Shown: positions 8,510-19,812 of the stretch, piece by piece
How the letters are laid out: each line of letters opens with the position of its first letter
Position numbering within the stretch: position 1 is the stretch's first letter
NCBI RefSeq assembly: GCF_030538755.1
Contig: NZ_JAUNTJ010000014.1
Span: 16,059 to 80,058 of the forward strand
Origin: Paracoccus sp. (in: a-proteobacteria)
GTDB lineage: Bacteria; Pseudomonadota; Alphaproteobacteria; Rhodobacterales; Rhodobacteraceae
Length of the DNA: 64,000 nucleotides
Direction: 5' to 3'
Notes under the pieces: generated by a model
The model's input: only the letters and a program-made list of their open reading frames with translations
The model's database searches: none
What the model was told of the DNA's origin: nothing
Made by a program: the position numbers and the translations under genes

Positions 8510-9543
8510 CCCGAGATCCGGTTGACATGCCCCATCTTGCGACCGGGCCGCGCCTCGCCCTTGCCATAAAGATGCACCTGCACCCTTGGCGAGGCCAACA
8601 GCGCGGGCACCCGGTCCAGATCGTCACCGATCAGGTTTTCCATCACCACATCGGCATAGCGCGCCCCGTCGCCCAAGGGCAGGCCAGCGACGGCGCGGAT
8701 ATGCTGTTCAAACTGGTCCACCGCGCAGCCCGCCTGCGTCCAGTGGCCACTGTTGTGCACACGCGGAGCGATCTCGTTCACGATCAGCCCGTCGGGCGTC
8801 ACGAACAGCTCGACCCCCATCACGCCGATATAATCCAGCGCCGTCACAATGCGCCCGGCCAGCAGAACGGCATCGGTGGTGACGCGCGCGGGCAGGCCGC
8901 AGGGCACGGTTGTCGTGCGCAGGATACCTTGGCCATGGACATTCAGCCCCGGATCATAGGCCGCCACCTGCCCATCGGCTCCGCGCGCCACAATCACGCT
9001 GATTTCGGCACTGAAATCGACAAAGCCTTCCAGAACCGAGGCCGCGCCGGTCCATTCCGCCGCCCCGGCATCGGTGATGCGCACCTGCCCCTTGCCGTCA
9101 TAGCCCATGCGGCAGGTTTTCAGGATTGCGGGCACACCGGTTTCGGCCAGCGCGGCAGGCAGGTCAGCCTCGGTCTCGACCGAGGCAAAGGGGGCCACGC
9201 GCAGGCCCAGATCGCGCAGAAACGTCTTTTCCGTCAGCCGGTCCTGACTGACGGCCAAAGCCCGGCGGTTGGGGCGGATCGGCACGATGCTTTCGATCAG
9301 ATCCAGCGCCGAAGTCGGCACGTTTTCAAATTCATAGGTGACGACATCCACCGATTCCGCAAAGCGGCGCAGCGCCGCTTGGTCCTCGTATGGGGCGGTT
9401 GTCACGGCATGGGCCACATCGCCCGCAGGCGCGGCACCGGGTTCGTAAATATGGCAACGCAGGCCCAGACGGCTGGCCGCGACCGACAACATCCGCCCAA
9501 GCTGGCCGCCGCCCAGAATGCCGATGGTGTGCAGCTCAGTCAT
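8506..9543 (-). CDS. purK: N5-carboxyaminoimidazole ribonucleotide synthase PurK
   Basis: 345 residues from [19 protein letters not shown], the typical PurK N-terminus (phosphate-binding GGGQLG), with ATP-grasp features such as [15 protein letters not shown] and the C-terminal [14 protein letters not shown]. It converts AIR, ATP and bicarbonate to N5-CAIR in purine synthesis; PurE then makes CAIR. The start overlaps the end of purE by eight bases. The frame is open 16 codons further upstream, but that lies inside purE and lacks family similarity. Confidence 0.95.
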   Translation of the reverse strand: MTELHTIGILGGGQLGRMLSVAASRLGLRCHIYEPGAAPAGDVAHAVTTAPYEDQAALRRFAESVDVVTYEFENVPTSALDLIESIVPIRPNRRALAVSQDRLTEKTFLRDLGLRVAPFASVETEADLPAALAETGVPAILKTCRMGYDGKGQVRITDAGAAEWTGAASVLEGFVDFSAEISVIVARGADGQVAAYDPGLNVHGQGILRTTTVPCGLPARVTTDAVLLAGRIVTALDYIGVMGVELFVTPDGLIVNEIAPRVHNSGHWTQAGCAVDQFEQHIRAVAGLPLGDGARYADVVMENLIGDDLDRVPALLASPRVQVHLYGKGEARPGRKMGHVNRISG

Positions 9544-10021
9544 CGGACGGCTCGTGCGGGATGGAATCGGACAGCGCCGCGCGCCAGGCATCCAGCCGCT
9601 CGGCCAGCGCCGGATCGCTGATGGCCAGAATCCCCGCCGCCATCAGCCCGGCATTGGCCGCCCCCGCCGCCCCGATGGCCATGGTGGCAACCGGATAGCC
9701 CTTGGGCATCTGCACGATGGAATAAAGCGAATCGACCCCTGACAGCGCCTTGGTCTGCACCGGCACCCCGATCACCGGCACCCGCGTTTTCGAGGCCATC
9801 ATGCCGGGCAGATGCGCCGCCCCGCCCGCGCCCGCGATGATGACACGCAAGCCGCGATCCACCGCCGTCTTGCCATAATCCCACAGCCGGTCCGGGGTGC
9901 GGTGGGCGCTGACGATCCGCGCCTCGTATCCGATGCCGAGTTCGTCCAGAATCGCCGCCGCCTCGCGCAGTGTCGGCCAGTCGGACTGGCTGCCCATGAT
10001 GATTCCGACCGGCTTGTCCAT
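9536..10021 (-). CDS. purE: N5-CAIR mutase PurE (class I)
   Basis: 161 residues beginning [18 protein letters not shown]. Signatures are [15 protein letters not shown] and [12 protein letters not shown], which form the nucleotide-binding and catalytic surfaces of the octameric class I enzyme. It makes 4-carboxy-AIR from N5-CAIR and is first in the purE-purK-nudix operon. A leader of about 310 bases separates it from tig. Confidence 0.95.
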   Translation of the reverse strand: MDKPVGIIMGSQSDWPTLREAAAILDELGIGYEARIVSAHRTPDRLWDYGKTAVDRGLRVIIAGAGGAAHLPGMMASKTRVPVIGVPVQTKALSGVDSLYSIVQMPKGYPVATMAIGAAGAANAGLMAAGILAISDPALAERLDAWRAALSDSIPHEPSDD

Positions 10022-10099
10022 GCTGCCCCTCGCCTTTGCTGATCCCTTCGCAATAACGCGGGGTCCGGGCGGACGCAACGCGGGCCGGGGCGCGGCCCT

Positions 10100-10132
10100 G
10101 CCCAAAGATGCGTATTTAGGCAAACAGGAAGC
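10100..10132 (-). repeat. 33-bp intergenic repeat, copy C (inverted)
   Basis: Read on the minus strand this begins GCTTCCTGTTTGCC and includes AAATACGCAT. It differs from the copies at 8022-8054 and 33161-33193 at only a few positions. It lies upstream of purE, in the gene-free interval. Confidence 0.75.
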
Positions 10133-10279
10133 CGGGGCGCTGTGTCATCGGCTGGCCCGGTGCATCAGCAGCGCGGCGTGATGAGGCCGGATCAGCGGGA
10201 CCGGATGGATTTGTTCGGACCATCTGTCACCGGCAGGGCGAGGGCGATCCATCCAAGGCGCATGTGATTTATCCATATG

Positions 10280-10309
10280 AAAAAGCCGCAACCTGATGGT
10301 TGCGGCTTT
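10280..10309 (-). terminator. Intrinsic terminator of tig
   Basis: On the minus strand a 12-bp perfect stem (AAAGCCGCAACC / GGTTGCGGCTTT) with a four-base loop runs straight into TTTTT. It lies about 24 bases past the tig stop codon. Confidence 0.9.
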
Positions 10310-10332
10310 CCGGTTCGCGCGTCAATCGTGGA

Positions 10333-11667
10333 TCACAGCGTGTCCAGCGCCTCGACGGCTTTTTCCAGATCTTCTTTGCTGACCTCTTTTTCATCGACCT
10401 TGGCGGCTTCAGCAATGTGGTCAACAACCTTGTCTTCAAAGATCGGCGCGCGCAATTGCTGTTGCATCTGCGGGTTTTGCTGCACGAATTCAAAGAACTG
10501 GCGTTCCTGACCCGGATATTGGCGGGCCTGACGGATCACGGCCTGCGTCATTTCCTGATCGCTGACGGTCACTTCCGCTTTCTGACCGATTTCGGCCAGC
10601 AGCAGGCCCAGACGCACGCGGCGTTCGGCCAGTTTCTTGTGTTCGTCGGTCGGTTCGATATTGCCGTGGTTGTGGTCGTGAACCTCGGGGTTTTCTTCGT
10701 GCCACAACTGATGTGCGATCTGCTGCGCTTCGGCATCGACCAGCACTTCGGGCAGGTCGAATTTCACCAGATCATCCAGTTGATCCAGCAAGGCGCGCTT
10801 CATCACCGCGCGGCTGGCACCGGCGTATTCTTCTTCCAGACGCTGGCCGATCTGTTCTTTCAGCTTGTCCAGCGATTCCGCGCCGAATTTCTTGGCCAGT
10901 TCGTCGTCGATTTCCGCCGGTTTCGGCTCTTTCACGGCCTTGACGGTGCATTCGAACACGGCGTCTTTGCCTTTCAGCGTCGGGTGGCCGTAATCGTCGG
11001 GGAATTTGACGTTGACGGTCACATCCTCGCCCGCCTTGGCGCCGACAAGCTGTTCTTCAAAGCCGGGGATAAAGCTGCCCGACCCCAGAACCAGCGGGTA
11101 ATCCTCGGCGGTGCCGCCTTCGAAGGCTTCGCCATCGACCATACCTTTGAAGTCGATCACGACCTGATCGCCGTCCTTGGCCTTGCTGCCCTTACGGCGG
11201 TCGGCAAAATTCTGGGCGTTCTTGGCCAGATTTTCCAGCGCCTCGGTGACCTGAGCTTCGTCGGCCTTGACCTTGAGGCGTTCCAGTTTCACGCCGGACA
11301 GGTCAACCTCGGGAATGGCGGGCAGCGCCTCGTATTCGACGTTGACGATAACGTCGTCACCCTCTTTCCAGGTCTCGCCGTTTTTCATCTCGATCTTTGG
11401 CTGAACGGCGGGGCGGTCGCCGGTTTTTTCCAGCTGTTCGCGCACGGCGTTATCGACGGCGGATTGCATCGCCTCGCCCATGATGCGCTGGCCGAACTGC
11501 TTTTTCAGCAGTGCCATCGGCACCTTGCCCTTGCGAAAGCCCTTCATCTCGACCTCGGGCTGGGCTTCTTTCAGCTTGGCGTCCACCTCGGCGGCCAGAT
11601 CGGCGGCGGGCAGGGTCATCTCATAGCCGCGCTTGAGACCTTCGTTCAGGGTTTCCTTGACCTGCAT
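10333..11667 (-). CDS. tig: Trigger factor, ribosome-bound chaperone
   Basis: 444 residues. The N-terminal ribosome-binding domain has the signature GFRKGKVP near residue 43. A central FKBP-type peptidyl-prolyl isomerase domain (about 150-245, with [20 protein letters not shown]) and a helical substrate-cradling C-terminal domain follow. It acts on nascent chains at the ribosome exit. Length is normal. It is monocistronic with its own terminator, directly downstream of the tRNA-Leu gene on the same strand. Confidence 0.97.
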   Translation of the reverse strand: MQVKETLNEGLKRGYEMTLPAADLAAEVDAKLKEAQPEVEMKGFRKGKVPMALLKKQFGQRIMGEAMQSAVDNAVREQLEKTGDRPAVQPKIEMKNGETWKEGDDVIVNVEYEALPAIPEVDLSGVKLERLKVKADEAQVTEALENLAKNAQNFADRRKGSKAKDGDQVVIDFKGMVDGEAFEGGTAEDYPLVLGSGSFIPGFEEQLVGAKAGEDVTVNVKFPDDYGHPTLKGKDAVFECTVKAVKEPKPAEIDDELAKKFGAESLDKLKEQIGQRLEEEYAGASRAVMKRALLDQLDDLVKFDLPEVLVDAEAQQIAHQLWHEENPEVHDHNHGNIEPTDEHKKLAERRVRLGLLLAEIGQKAEVTVSDQEMTQAVIRQARQYPGQERQFFEFVQQNPQMQQQLRAPIFEDKVVDHIAEAAKVDEKEVSKEDLEKAVEALDTL

Positions 11668-11691
11668 GTGCGTTCCTTCATCTCGTTCTTA

Positions 11692-11776
11692 TGGTGCGGG
11701 TGGAGGGACTTGAACCCCCACGCCTTGCGGCGCCAGAACCTAAATCTGGTGCGTCTGCCAATTTCGCCACACCCGC
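11692..11776 (-). tRNA. tRNA-Leu (anticodon UAG)
   Basis: The minus strand folds into a class II tRNA: acceptor stem GCGGGTG/CACCCGC with discriminator A and encoded CCA, anticodon stem CCAGA/TCTGG with loop TTTAGGT (anticodon TAG), a long variable arm, and T arm GGGGG-TTCAAGT-CCCTC. It reads CUA and probably other CUN leucine codons. It sits about 25 bases upstream of tig. Confidence 0.96.
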
Positions 11777-11895
11777 AATACCGAACCGGGCAAGCCGAGG
11801 CCCGCCGGAAAATCCGCCACGTCATAGCAGGCGCGCGCGCGGGGTGCGAGGGGGATTTTGCAGATTCATTCCACGCCGCCAACCAAGGCCGGTTT

Positions 11896-11924
11896 GGGCG
11901 GGGTCAGTCAGCCGGACCCCGCCC
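11896..11924 (-). terminator. Terminator-like hairpin after the rtcB-like gene
   Basis: A perfect 10-bp GC-rich stem (GGGCGGGGTC / GACCCCGCCC) with a nine-base loop begins a few bases past the stop of the RtcB-like gene. No T run follows on the minus strand, so termination may be weak or Rho-assisted. Confidence 0.4.
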
Positions 11925-11929
11925 CTGCG

Positions 11930-13258
11930 TTACGCCTTTTTCCTGCGCCACGGCGCATGTTTATCGACATCGCCCGCCATGATGCAGCCATAGGGCATGA
12001 TCCGGTCCTGAACCCTGGCCAGATCGAAGTGCTGCATGTCGGCCTGAACCCGCGCCGCATCCTTATAGGCGCTTGGCAGTTCGCTGGCGTCAGCCTCGCC
12101 ACAATAGAACCGCACGTCCAGCCCCTCGGTTTCCACGCGCACCGCCTGGTCAACGGTCATGTCCAGCGCCCGCAGATGCGCGGTGCGGCTGGTCATGCGC
12201 CCGGCCCCATGCGGGGCAAAGTCGCAGCCCGCGCGGCTGACGATCAGCACCGGCTGGCCCATGTTCATCGGAATCGCCATCAGGCCATCGCTGTCGGGCA
12301 TGAATTTGGGGTTCATCGGCGTGGCCCCCTTGGCGTGCCAGAAATCATCTCCGTCACGAAACACAAAGTTATGTTCGTTCCACAGCCGGTCCGAACAGCC
12401 GAACCTGTCCACCAGCACCTGATGCAGCACCCGGTGATTATGTTTTGTCCAGTCACGGATGATCTGAAGCGCATTCCAGTAATCCTGCCCCTGAGGCGAA
12501 TCAAAGGGAATCCATGCGTTCTGTTTCAGCGTATCGGGCGAAAGTTTCGTGCGGAACTGTTCCGCCACCTTCATGCCCGCCTTATACAGCAGCGCGCCCG
12601 GCTTGCGCGAACCGTGATGCGTTACCAAAGCGGCCTCGCCGGTATTTTGCGACACACCGACAAAGGCGAAATGGTTGCCGTCGCCTTGCGTGCCAAGGTG
12701 ATGCTGCGCCGCATCGAGGATTTGCGGATCGGACAGAAAAGGATTATCCGCCATGGCGCGGCGCAGATCATCGGGCAGCGGAAACCGCCCGTCCTTGCGC
12801 CCGCCATAGCCGAAATGCGTTGCCTCGTGGATCGTGTCCAGCACGTCGCCCGGATCGGCCGAGCCAAAGCGCGTCACCATCATCGAACAGCAAATATCGG
12901 CCGAGTGCATCCCCGGATGGATCGCCCCCCTGGCCCGCGCCACGCCGCCCACCGTAATCGTGCCCAAGCCCCCGGTCGGGCAGGCGTCAGGCATCAGATA
13001 GGCCGCGCTGATCGTCGGGGTTTTCGCCATTTCCAGCATCGACGCATAAGAGGCGTCGAAATTGCTGCCGGTTTCTGTCGAATATACCGTGACCGGGCTG
13101 CTTTCCAGCGGCATATAAACCGGCACCAGCGCATCACAAACCGCCCGGATCGCCTCGTCCGAGGTCAGACCCTGTGCGTTGATTTGCTCCAGTGCGGTTT
13201 TGAACCATGCGCCGGGTTTATAGCCAAGCGCGGTCAGGTGTTTTCCCGTAATATCCAT
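11930..13258 (-). CDS. RtcB-family RNA ligase-like protein
   Basis: 442 residues of RtcB fold. Manganese-ligand motifs are recognisable: Asp121-x-x-Cys124 in DICCSM (normally DI(G/N)CG), His196 in GDGNHF, His214/215 in THHGSRKPG, His296 in NEHNFVF and the guanylated histidine as His350 in APHGAGRMTSR. RtcB joins 2',3'-cyclic phosphate and 5'-OH RNA ends using GTP. The usual C-terminal lysine-glycine ending is absent: the protein ends CIMAGD plus about 13 charged residues, so it looks like a divergent subgroup. No rtcA or archease is adjacent. Ligase activity is probable but not certain. Confidence 0.82.
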   Translation of the reverse strand: MDITGKHLTALGYKPGAWFKTALEQINAQGLTSDEAIRAVCDALVPVYMPLESSPVTVYSTETGSNFDASYASMLEMAKTPTISAAYLMPDACPTGGLGTITVGGVARARGAIHPGMHSADICCSMMVTRFGSADPGDVLDTIHEATHFGYGGRKDGRFPLPDDLRRAMADNPFLSDPQILDAAQHHLGTQGDGNHFAFVGVSQNTGEAALVTHHGSRKPGALLYKAGMKVAEQFRTKLSPDTLKQNAWIPFDSPQGQDYWNALQIIRDWTKHNHRVLHQVLVDRFGCSDRLWNEHNFVFRDGDDFWHAKGATPMNPKFMPDSDGLMAIPMNMGQPVLIVSRAGCDFAPHGAGRMTSRTAHLRALDMTVDQAVRVETEGLDVRFYCGEADASELPSAYKDAARVQADMQHFDLARVQDRIMPYGCIMAGDVDKHAPWRRKKA

Positions 13259-13348
13259 CGCGCGATACCTTGTTAATCACAGAGCGGCGCTTTTAGCGGT
13301 AAAATCCGGCTGCGTCGAATGTCTATTCAGGCAGGTTGGGGGAATATT

Positions 13349-14908
13349 TCAGCGCAGATCGCGCAGCACACCGGGGATTTGTTCGGGCAGATCGTCCGCG
13401 ATCAGGCCGGGGCCATGGCGGCGGGCTGCCTGCGCGTGGATCAAGGTGCTAGTGGCAGCGGCCTCGAGCGGCGGCAGGCCGCGCGCCAGCAGACCGGCAA
13501 TGATCCCGGCCAGCACATCGCCCGCGCCTGCGGTGGCCAGCCACGGAATATCATAGGCCGAATGAATCACCGCGCGGCCATCGGGCGCCGCTATCACCGT
13601 ATCAGGGCCTTTCAACAGCACCGTTGCACCACAGCGGGCGGCTGCATCGCGCGCGGCCTCCAGTTTCGAATAGGGCGATGTCATCCGCGCCGTCCATTGC
13701 TCCGTGTCGGAGTTTCGCGATCCGTTCAGCCGCTCGGCCAGATCGGGGAACAGGCGCGCGAATTCGCCCCCGTGCGGGGTCAGCACGCAATCGCGGTGCA
13801 GCGGTTGCGGGTCGCGCGCCCATGCCGTCAGCGCGTCGGCATCCAGCACGCAGGGACGTTTGCTGGCCAGCACCGCCGGCACCAGCGCCGCCGCGCGATC
13901 CACGCCGCAGCCGGGGCCAATGGCAACGGCGCTGATACGTTTATCTGTCAGCAGCATGGCCAGCGCGTCGGCATCATCATCCACCCCGCGCCGCATCAAG
14001 GCATCAGGCGGGCCGCTGTGGTCGATCAGTGCCGAACGCGGCGGCGCGATCGTCACCAGCCCCGCCCCGATCCGCAAGGCGGCACGGGCGGCAAGACGGG
14101 CCGCGCCGCCTTGGCCGATGCCGCCCGCGATGATGACGGCATGGCCGTGCGTGAACTTGTGACCGTTGCGCTTGGCAAGAGCGCCGGAGCCTCCGGCGGG
14201 GATATTTAAGGACCAAAGATGCGGGGCGGGGCGCCAGGGGGTGATACCGATGTCGGCGATCACCAACTCGCCGCAGACTTCTGGCCCGCGTTCCAGCAGG
14301 TGGCCGGGCTTGGGGCTGTCGAAGGCGACGGTCAGGCGGGCATGCAGGTCGAAGTCGCCGGATTCGCGCGGCTGGCCCAGAAAGCTGCCGCTGTCGAGGC
14401 ACAGCCCCGACGGACAATCCACCGCAACAATGCGCGGTCGGTAAGAGGCCCGGTCTTCGCCGCCACCACCCATATGGTGCAGGATCGCCTGAATCTCGCC
14501 CGTGGGTGCGCGGGTCAGGCCGGTGCCAAAGATGGCATCGACGTAAACATCGGCATCCTCGCGGCGCAGTTCGGTTTCGGTCAGCGGCAGGATCGGCCCC
14601 ATCCCGGCCCATTTCCGCCGCATTTCAGCCGCGTCCGGGCCGGAGCTGTTATCCATCCCCAGCACCCGCATCTGCCAGCCCGCCTGCGCCAGATGCCGCG
14701 CGATGACATAGCCGTCGCCGCCGTTATTGCCCGGCCCGCACAACACGGTGGCGCGCCCCGGCCTGGGCCAGCGCAGGCGGATATGACCGGCAACGGCGGC
14801 GCCCGCGCGCTCCATCAGGGTCAGCCCCGTGACCTGACCGCTGCTGATTGCGGCGGATTCGGCGGCGCGCATTTGGGCGGTGGTCAGGATTTCGGTGCCT
14901 TGCAACAT
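13349..14908 (-). CDS. nnr: Bifunctional NAD(P)H-hydrate repair enzyme (epimerase + dehydratase)
   Basis: 519 residues fusing the YjeF_N epimerase (about 1-225; GPGNNGGDGYVIARHL near 57 and VDAIFGTGL near 122) to the ADP-dependent NAD(P)HX dehydratase (about 245-519; HGHAVIIAGG, GPGCGVD, TPHGGEFARL, TAGAGDVLAGIIAGLL). It repairs hydrated NADH and NADPH. Around residues 234-242 the linker reads LNIPAGGSG and is encoded by a 26-base palindromic repeat that also occurs between clpA and mfd, so a mobile or intergenic repeat seems to have entered the frame here. Divergent from glnB. Confidence 0.93.
   Translation of the reverse strand: MLQGTEILTTAQMRAAESAAISSGQVTGLTLMERAGAAVAGHIRLRWPRPGRATVLCGPGNNGGDGYVIARHLAQAGWQMRVLGMDNSSGPDAAEMRRKWAGMGPILPLTETELRREDADVYVDAIFGTGLTRAPTGEIQAILHHMGGGGEDRASYRPRIVAVDCPSGLCLDSGSFLGQPRESGDFDLHARLTVAFDSPKPGHLLERGPEVCGELVIADIGITPWRPAPHLWSLNIPAGGSGALAKRNGHKFTHGHAVIIAGGIGQGGAARLAARAALRIGAGLVTIAPPRSALIDHSGPPDALMRRGVDDDADALAMLLTDKRISAVAIGPGCGVDRAAALVPAVLASKRPCVLDADALTAWARDPQPLHRDCVLTPHGGEFARLFPDLAERLNGSRNSDTEQWTARMTSPYSKLEAARDAAARCGATVLLKGPDTVIAAPDGRAVIHSAYDIPWLATAGAGDVLAGIIAGLLARGLPPLEAAATSTLIHAQAARRHGPGLIADDLPEQIPGVLRDLR
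14183..14208 (-). repeat. 26-bp palindromic repeat inside the nnr coding frame
   Basis: On the minus strand this reads TAAATATCCCC then the near-palindrome GCCGGAGGCTCCGGC. It matches 55950-55975 at all 26 positions. In nnr it encodes part of LNIPAGGSG, between the two catalytic domains, without breaking the frame. Confidence 0.8.
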
Positions 14909-15014
14909 GAATCTGCCTGTTTTTTGAGCTGACTGCCTGAATTGCGGGCGGTTTGGCCGGGTTCTGACGGGTCACGGCACCATAGCCACGCCGCCGCATT
15001 TACCCCCCGCATGA

Positions 15015-15401
<387 letters not shown>

Positions 15402-15459
15402 TCCGCCGCACTGAATACCTATCGCCCGTGATGCGGGCATCCAGGAAGGAAAGAAACAG

Positions 15460-16866
15460 ATGAAAGTCAAAGACGTTCTTGATCTGATGAAGAATGAGGA
15501 GGTCGAATATGTCGATATCCGCTTCACCGATCCCAAGGGCAAATTGCAGCATGTGACGCTGGTCGCTGATCTGGTCGATGAAGATTTCTTTGAAGAAGGC
15601 TTTATGTTCGACGGCAGCTCTATCGCGGGCTGGAAATCCATTGACCAGTCGGACATGAAACTGATCCCGGATCCGGCCAGCGTTTATATCGACCCGTTTT
15701 ATGCTGAAAAAACCATGTGCATTCATTGCAACGTGGCAGAGCCAGACACCGGCGAAGCCTATTCGCGCGACCCCCGCGGCACCGCCGTCAAGGCCGAGGC
15801 TTATCTGAAATCGACCGGCATCGGTGACGCATCCTATTGGGGCCCCGAGGCAGAGTTCTTTCTGTTTGACGACGTGCGCTATTCGGTGACTCCGCAAAAG
15901 GTTGCCTATGAAATCGACGCAGCCGATGCGGCGTGGAATACCGACAGCGAATATGAAATGGGCAACCAGGCCCATCGCGCGGCGCATAAGGGCGGCTATT
16001 TCCCGGTGAACCCGATCGACGCCGGTCAGGATATTCGCGGCGAAATGCTGTCCACGATGAAGCGCATGGGCATCAAAGTGGATAAACACCACCACGAGGT
16101 CGCCACCGCGCAGCATGAACTGGGCATGATCTTTGGCGGGCTGGTCGAACAGGCCGACAATATCCAGAAATACAAATACGTCATCCATAACGTCGCCCAC
16201 GCCTATGGCAAATCGGCGACCTTTATGCCCAAGCCGATGAAAGGCGATAACGGGTCGGGGATGCACGTTAACATGTCGATCTGGAAAAACGGCAAGCCGT
16301 TGTTTGCAGGTGACAAATACGCCGATCTCAGCCAAGAGGCGCTGTGGTTCATCGGCGGCATTCTGAAACACGCCAAGGCGCTGAACGCACTGACCAACCC
16401 TTCGACCAACAGCTATAAACGGCTGATTCCGGGCTTTGAGGCGCCGGTGCTGCGGGCCTATTCGGCGCGCAACCGCTCGGGCTGCGTGCGTATTCCGTGG
16501 ACCGAAAGCCCCAAAGCCAAGCGGGTCGAAGCGCGTTTCCCTGATCCGTCCGCAAACCCCTATCTGTGCTTTGCCGCGCTGCTGATGGCCGGTCTGGACG
16601 GGATCAAGAACAAGATCGACCCCGGCCCGGCATCCGACAAGGATCTGTATGATCTGCCGCCCGAAGAACTGGCCGAAATCCCCACCGTCTGCGGCTCGCT
16701 GCGCGAGGCGCTGGAGGAACTGGAAAAAGACATGGACTTCCTGCTGGCGGGCGATGTATTTACCCGCGACCAGCTGGAAGGCTATATCGCGCTGAAGTGG
16801 GAAGAGGTTTACGCCTACGAACACACGCCGCACCCGGTCGAATACGCGCTGTATTACAGCTGCTGA
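15460..16866 (+). CDS. glnA: Glutamine synthetase type I
   Basis: 468 residues, normal for GSI. Signatures are [11 protein letters not shown] near residue 49, the metal/glutamate region AEFFLFDD, the ATP motif [26 protein letters not shown], and the adenylylation loop DLYDLPPEE with its tyrosine. It condenses glutamate, ammonia and ATP. A strong ribosome site (AGGAAGGAAAG) precedes the ATG. Activity is expected to be controlled by adenylylation under PII control. A strong intrinsic terminator follows. Confidence 0.98.
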   Translation: MKVKDVLDLMKNEEVEYVDIRFTDPKGKLQHVTLVADLVDEDFFEEGFMFDGSSIAGWKSIDQSDMKLIPDPASVYIDPFYAEKTMCIHCNVAEPDTGEAYSRDPRGTAVKAEAYLKSTGIGDASYWGPEAEFFLFDDVRYSVTPQKVAYEIDAADAAWNTDSEYEMGNQAHRAAHKGGYFPVNPIDAGQDIRGEMLSTMKRMGIKVDKHHHEVATAQHELGMIFGGLVEQADNIQKYKYVIHNVAHAYGKSATFMPKPMKGDNGSGMHVNMSIWKNGKPLFAGDKYADLSQEALWFIGGILKHAKALNALTNPSTNSYKRLIPGFEAPVLRAYSARNRSGCVRIPWTESPKAKRVEARFPDPSANPYLCFAALLMAGLDGIKNKIDPGPASDKDLYDLPPEELAEIPTVCGSLREALEELEKDMDFLLAGDVFTRDQLEGYIALKWEEVYAYEHTPHPVEYALYYSC

Positions 16867-16894
16867 TCCACGAACTGGCCTAGCCTATTCTACA

Positions 16895-16923
16895 ACAGGC
16901 GCCCGTAAGGGCGCCTGTTTTTT
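16895..16923 (+). terminator. Intrinsic terminator of glnBA
   Basis: A 10-bp perfect stem (ACAGGCGCCC / GGGCGCCTGT) with loop GTAA followed by six T, 28 bases after the glnA stop. Confidence 0.93.
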
Positions 16924-17064
16924 CCACACAGCCAGCCCGTTTCGTTTCAATTCAAATTGACATTCAGTCAGATTGCGCGGGCAAGCAACGGACCTGAGAT
17001 TATCACATCAAAAAGGCCGTATGCGGGCATTTAAATCAAAATCCCGCAGCAAATCGCTTCAAGC

Positions 17065-17097
17065 AAAACGGGCATCACCGCCAGAGTAATGCCCGTT
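17065..17097 (-). terminator. Intrinsic terminator of guaB
   Basis: On the minus strand a 9-bp stem (AACGGGCAT / ATGCCCGTT) with a 13-base loop ends in TTTT, just past the guaB stop. Confidence 0.75.
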
Positions 17098-17110
17098 GCG
17101 CCGCCCCCGA

Positions 17111-18637
<1,527 letters not shown>

Positions 18638-19615
18638 TCAGGCGATGGCGGCGTTCGTCTTGACCGCCAGCCTGCCGCGCGCCCAATCGCGCAGGATCAG
18701 AAACAGGATCGGCGAGATGGCCAGCGTCGCCGCCAACAGCAGCAGCCCGGCCACGATCCGCGCGCCCGGCAGACCGCCTTGCGTCAGCGCCAGCCATGCC
18801 CCCGCACTGGCCGACAGGGGAAAGGTAAACGCCCCCCACATCGGCGAAAAGCCCGACGCCAGCAGCCAACGGGCCGACAGCAGCAACGCCAGCACCAGCA
18901 GCAACCCGGCCACCGCCGAGACGGCTGCCACTGTGTCATGGCCCAGCCCGGCTGCAACCATTGCGATCAGCGCGAACGGCGCGGCGTGAACAGCCAGCAG
19001 CGGGCGCAGCGGTGCGGGCGGGGCAACTGCGGCGAACTGCCGCGCGCTGATCGCCCAGATCGCCACCGCAGCCACCAGCGAGGGCCACAGCAGCGCCGCA
19101 GCCAGCCCCGGCCAGCCCAGCGACAGGGCAACCTTGGCCGCGACCAGAAACCCGGCCCAGTTCAGGTGCCACACCGGCGAAACGCGCCTTTGTTCAGCCG
19201 GACCATTTCGCAGCACCGACAGCAGCACGGCCAGTGTCACCCCATGCAGCGCCATGGCCAGCAACAGCAGCCCGCGCGCCAGCCCCGGCGCATAGGGCAC
19301 CAGCACCCCGGCCAGCAGATACAAAGCCAGGACCCCCGCCGCCACACCGGCACGACCGGGCAGGATTTTCAATTCATCCGCCAGAACGGCAGGCCGCCAG
19401 CTCAGCTTGACGGCATAGGTCAGCGCCGCGAACAGCGTCAGCAGGCTCAGCGCGCCTGCCCCCGCCTCGACCAGCCCGGTATTCAGCGCGAAAACCGCCA
19501 CCGCATCGCGCCACGCCAGCACCAGCTCCAAAGCCCCCAGCACCGGCACGAAAATCAGCGGCGGCACCCGGCGCCAAAGGCCGGCTGGAACAGTTTTCGG
19601 CATGGCAAAGCGCAT
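18638..19615 (-). CDS. SLAC1/TehA-type (TDT) membrane transporter
   Basis: About 325 residues with roughly ten hydrophobic helices. The N-terminus WRRVPPLIFVPVLGALELVLAW and the late motif FSPMWGAFTFPLSASAGAWLAL resemble the TDT/SLAC1 family of tellurite-resistance and dicarboxylate or anion channels in the inner membrane. No substrate evidence. The frame is open to 19645, but the ATG at 19615 has AAAGG nine bases upstream and is preferred; ATGs at 19624 and 19645 are alternatives. It lies behind guaB on the same strand, 78 bases upstream of it. Confidence 0.75.
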   Translation of the reverse strand: MRFAMPKTVPAGLWRRVPPLIFVPVLGALELVLAWRDAVAVFALNTGLVEAGAGALSLLTLFAALTYAVKLSWRPAVLADELKILPGRAGVAAGVLALYLLAGVLVPYAPGLARGLLLLAMALHGVTLAVLLSVLRNGPAEQRRVSPVWHLNWAGFLVAAKVALSLGWPGLAAALLWPSLVAAVAIWAISARQFAAVAPPAPLRPLLAVHAAPFALIAMVAAGLGHDTVAAVSAVAGLLLVLALLLSARWLLASGFSPMWGAFTFPLSASAGAWLALTQGGLPGARIVAGLLLLAATLAISPILFLILRDWARGRLAVKTNAAIA

Positions 19616-19812
19616 GGTCGTCATCCTTTGGGAAGTAGCATTCAAACCTGAACGATTAGTTAAGATGCGTCAGGGCGTTGCGCCAATGACACGATGCCGC
19701 GGCAGAGCTGCACCAAACGTAGCGTCATACGCAGGCGATAATTGATTCGTAGCATTATCGGGTTAGGCTGACAGCAATGCAAAAAACGAATCCGTCTTTG
19801 GGAGGAACGAGA

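Larger units (their letters stand above)
10022..10332. other. Gene-free interval between purE and tig
   Basis: 311 bases without a credible gene. It contains the promoter side of purE, one copy of the 33-bp intergenic repeat (10100-10132, minus orientation) and the trigger factor terminator (10280-10309). A 23-codon minus-strand frame near 10264 has no ribosome site and was not called. Confidence 0.6.
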
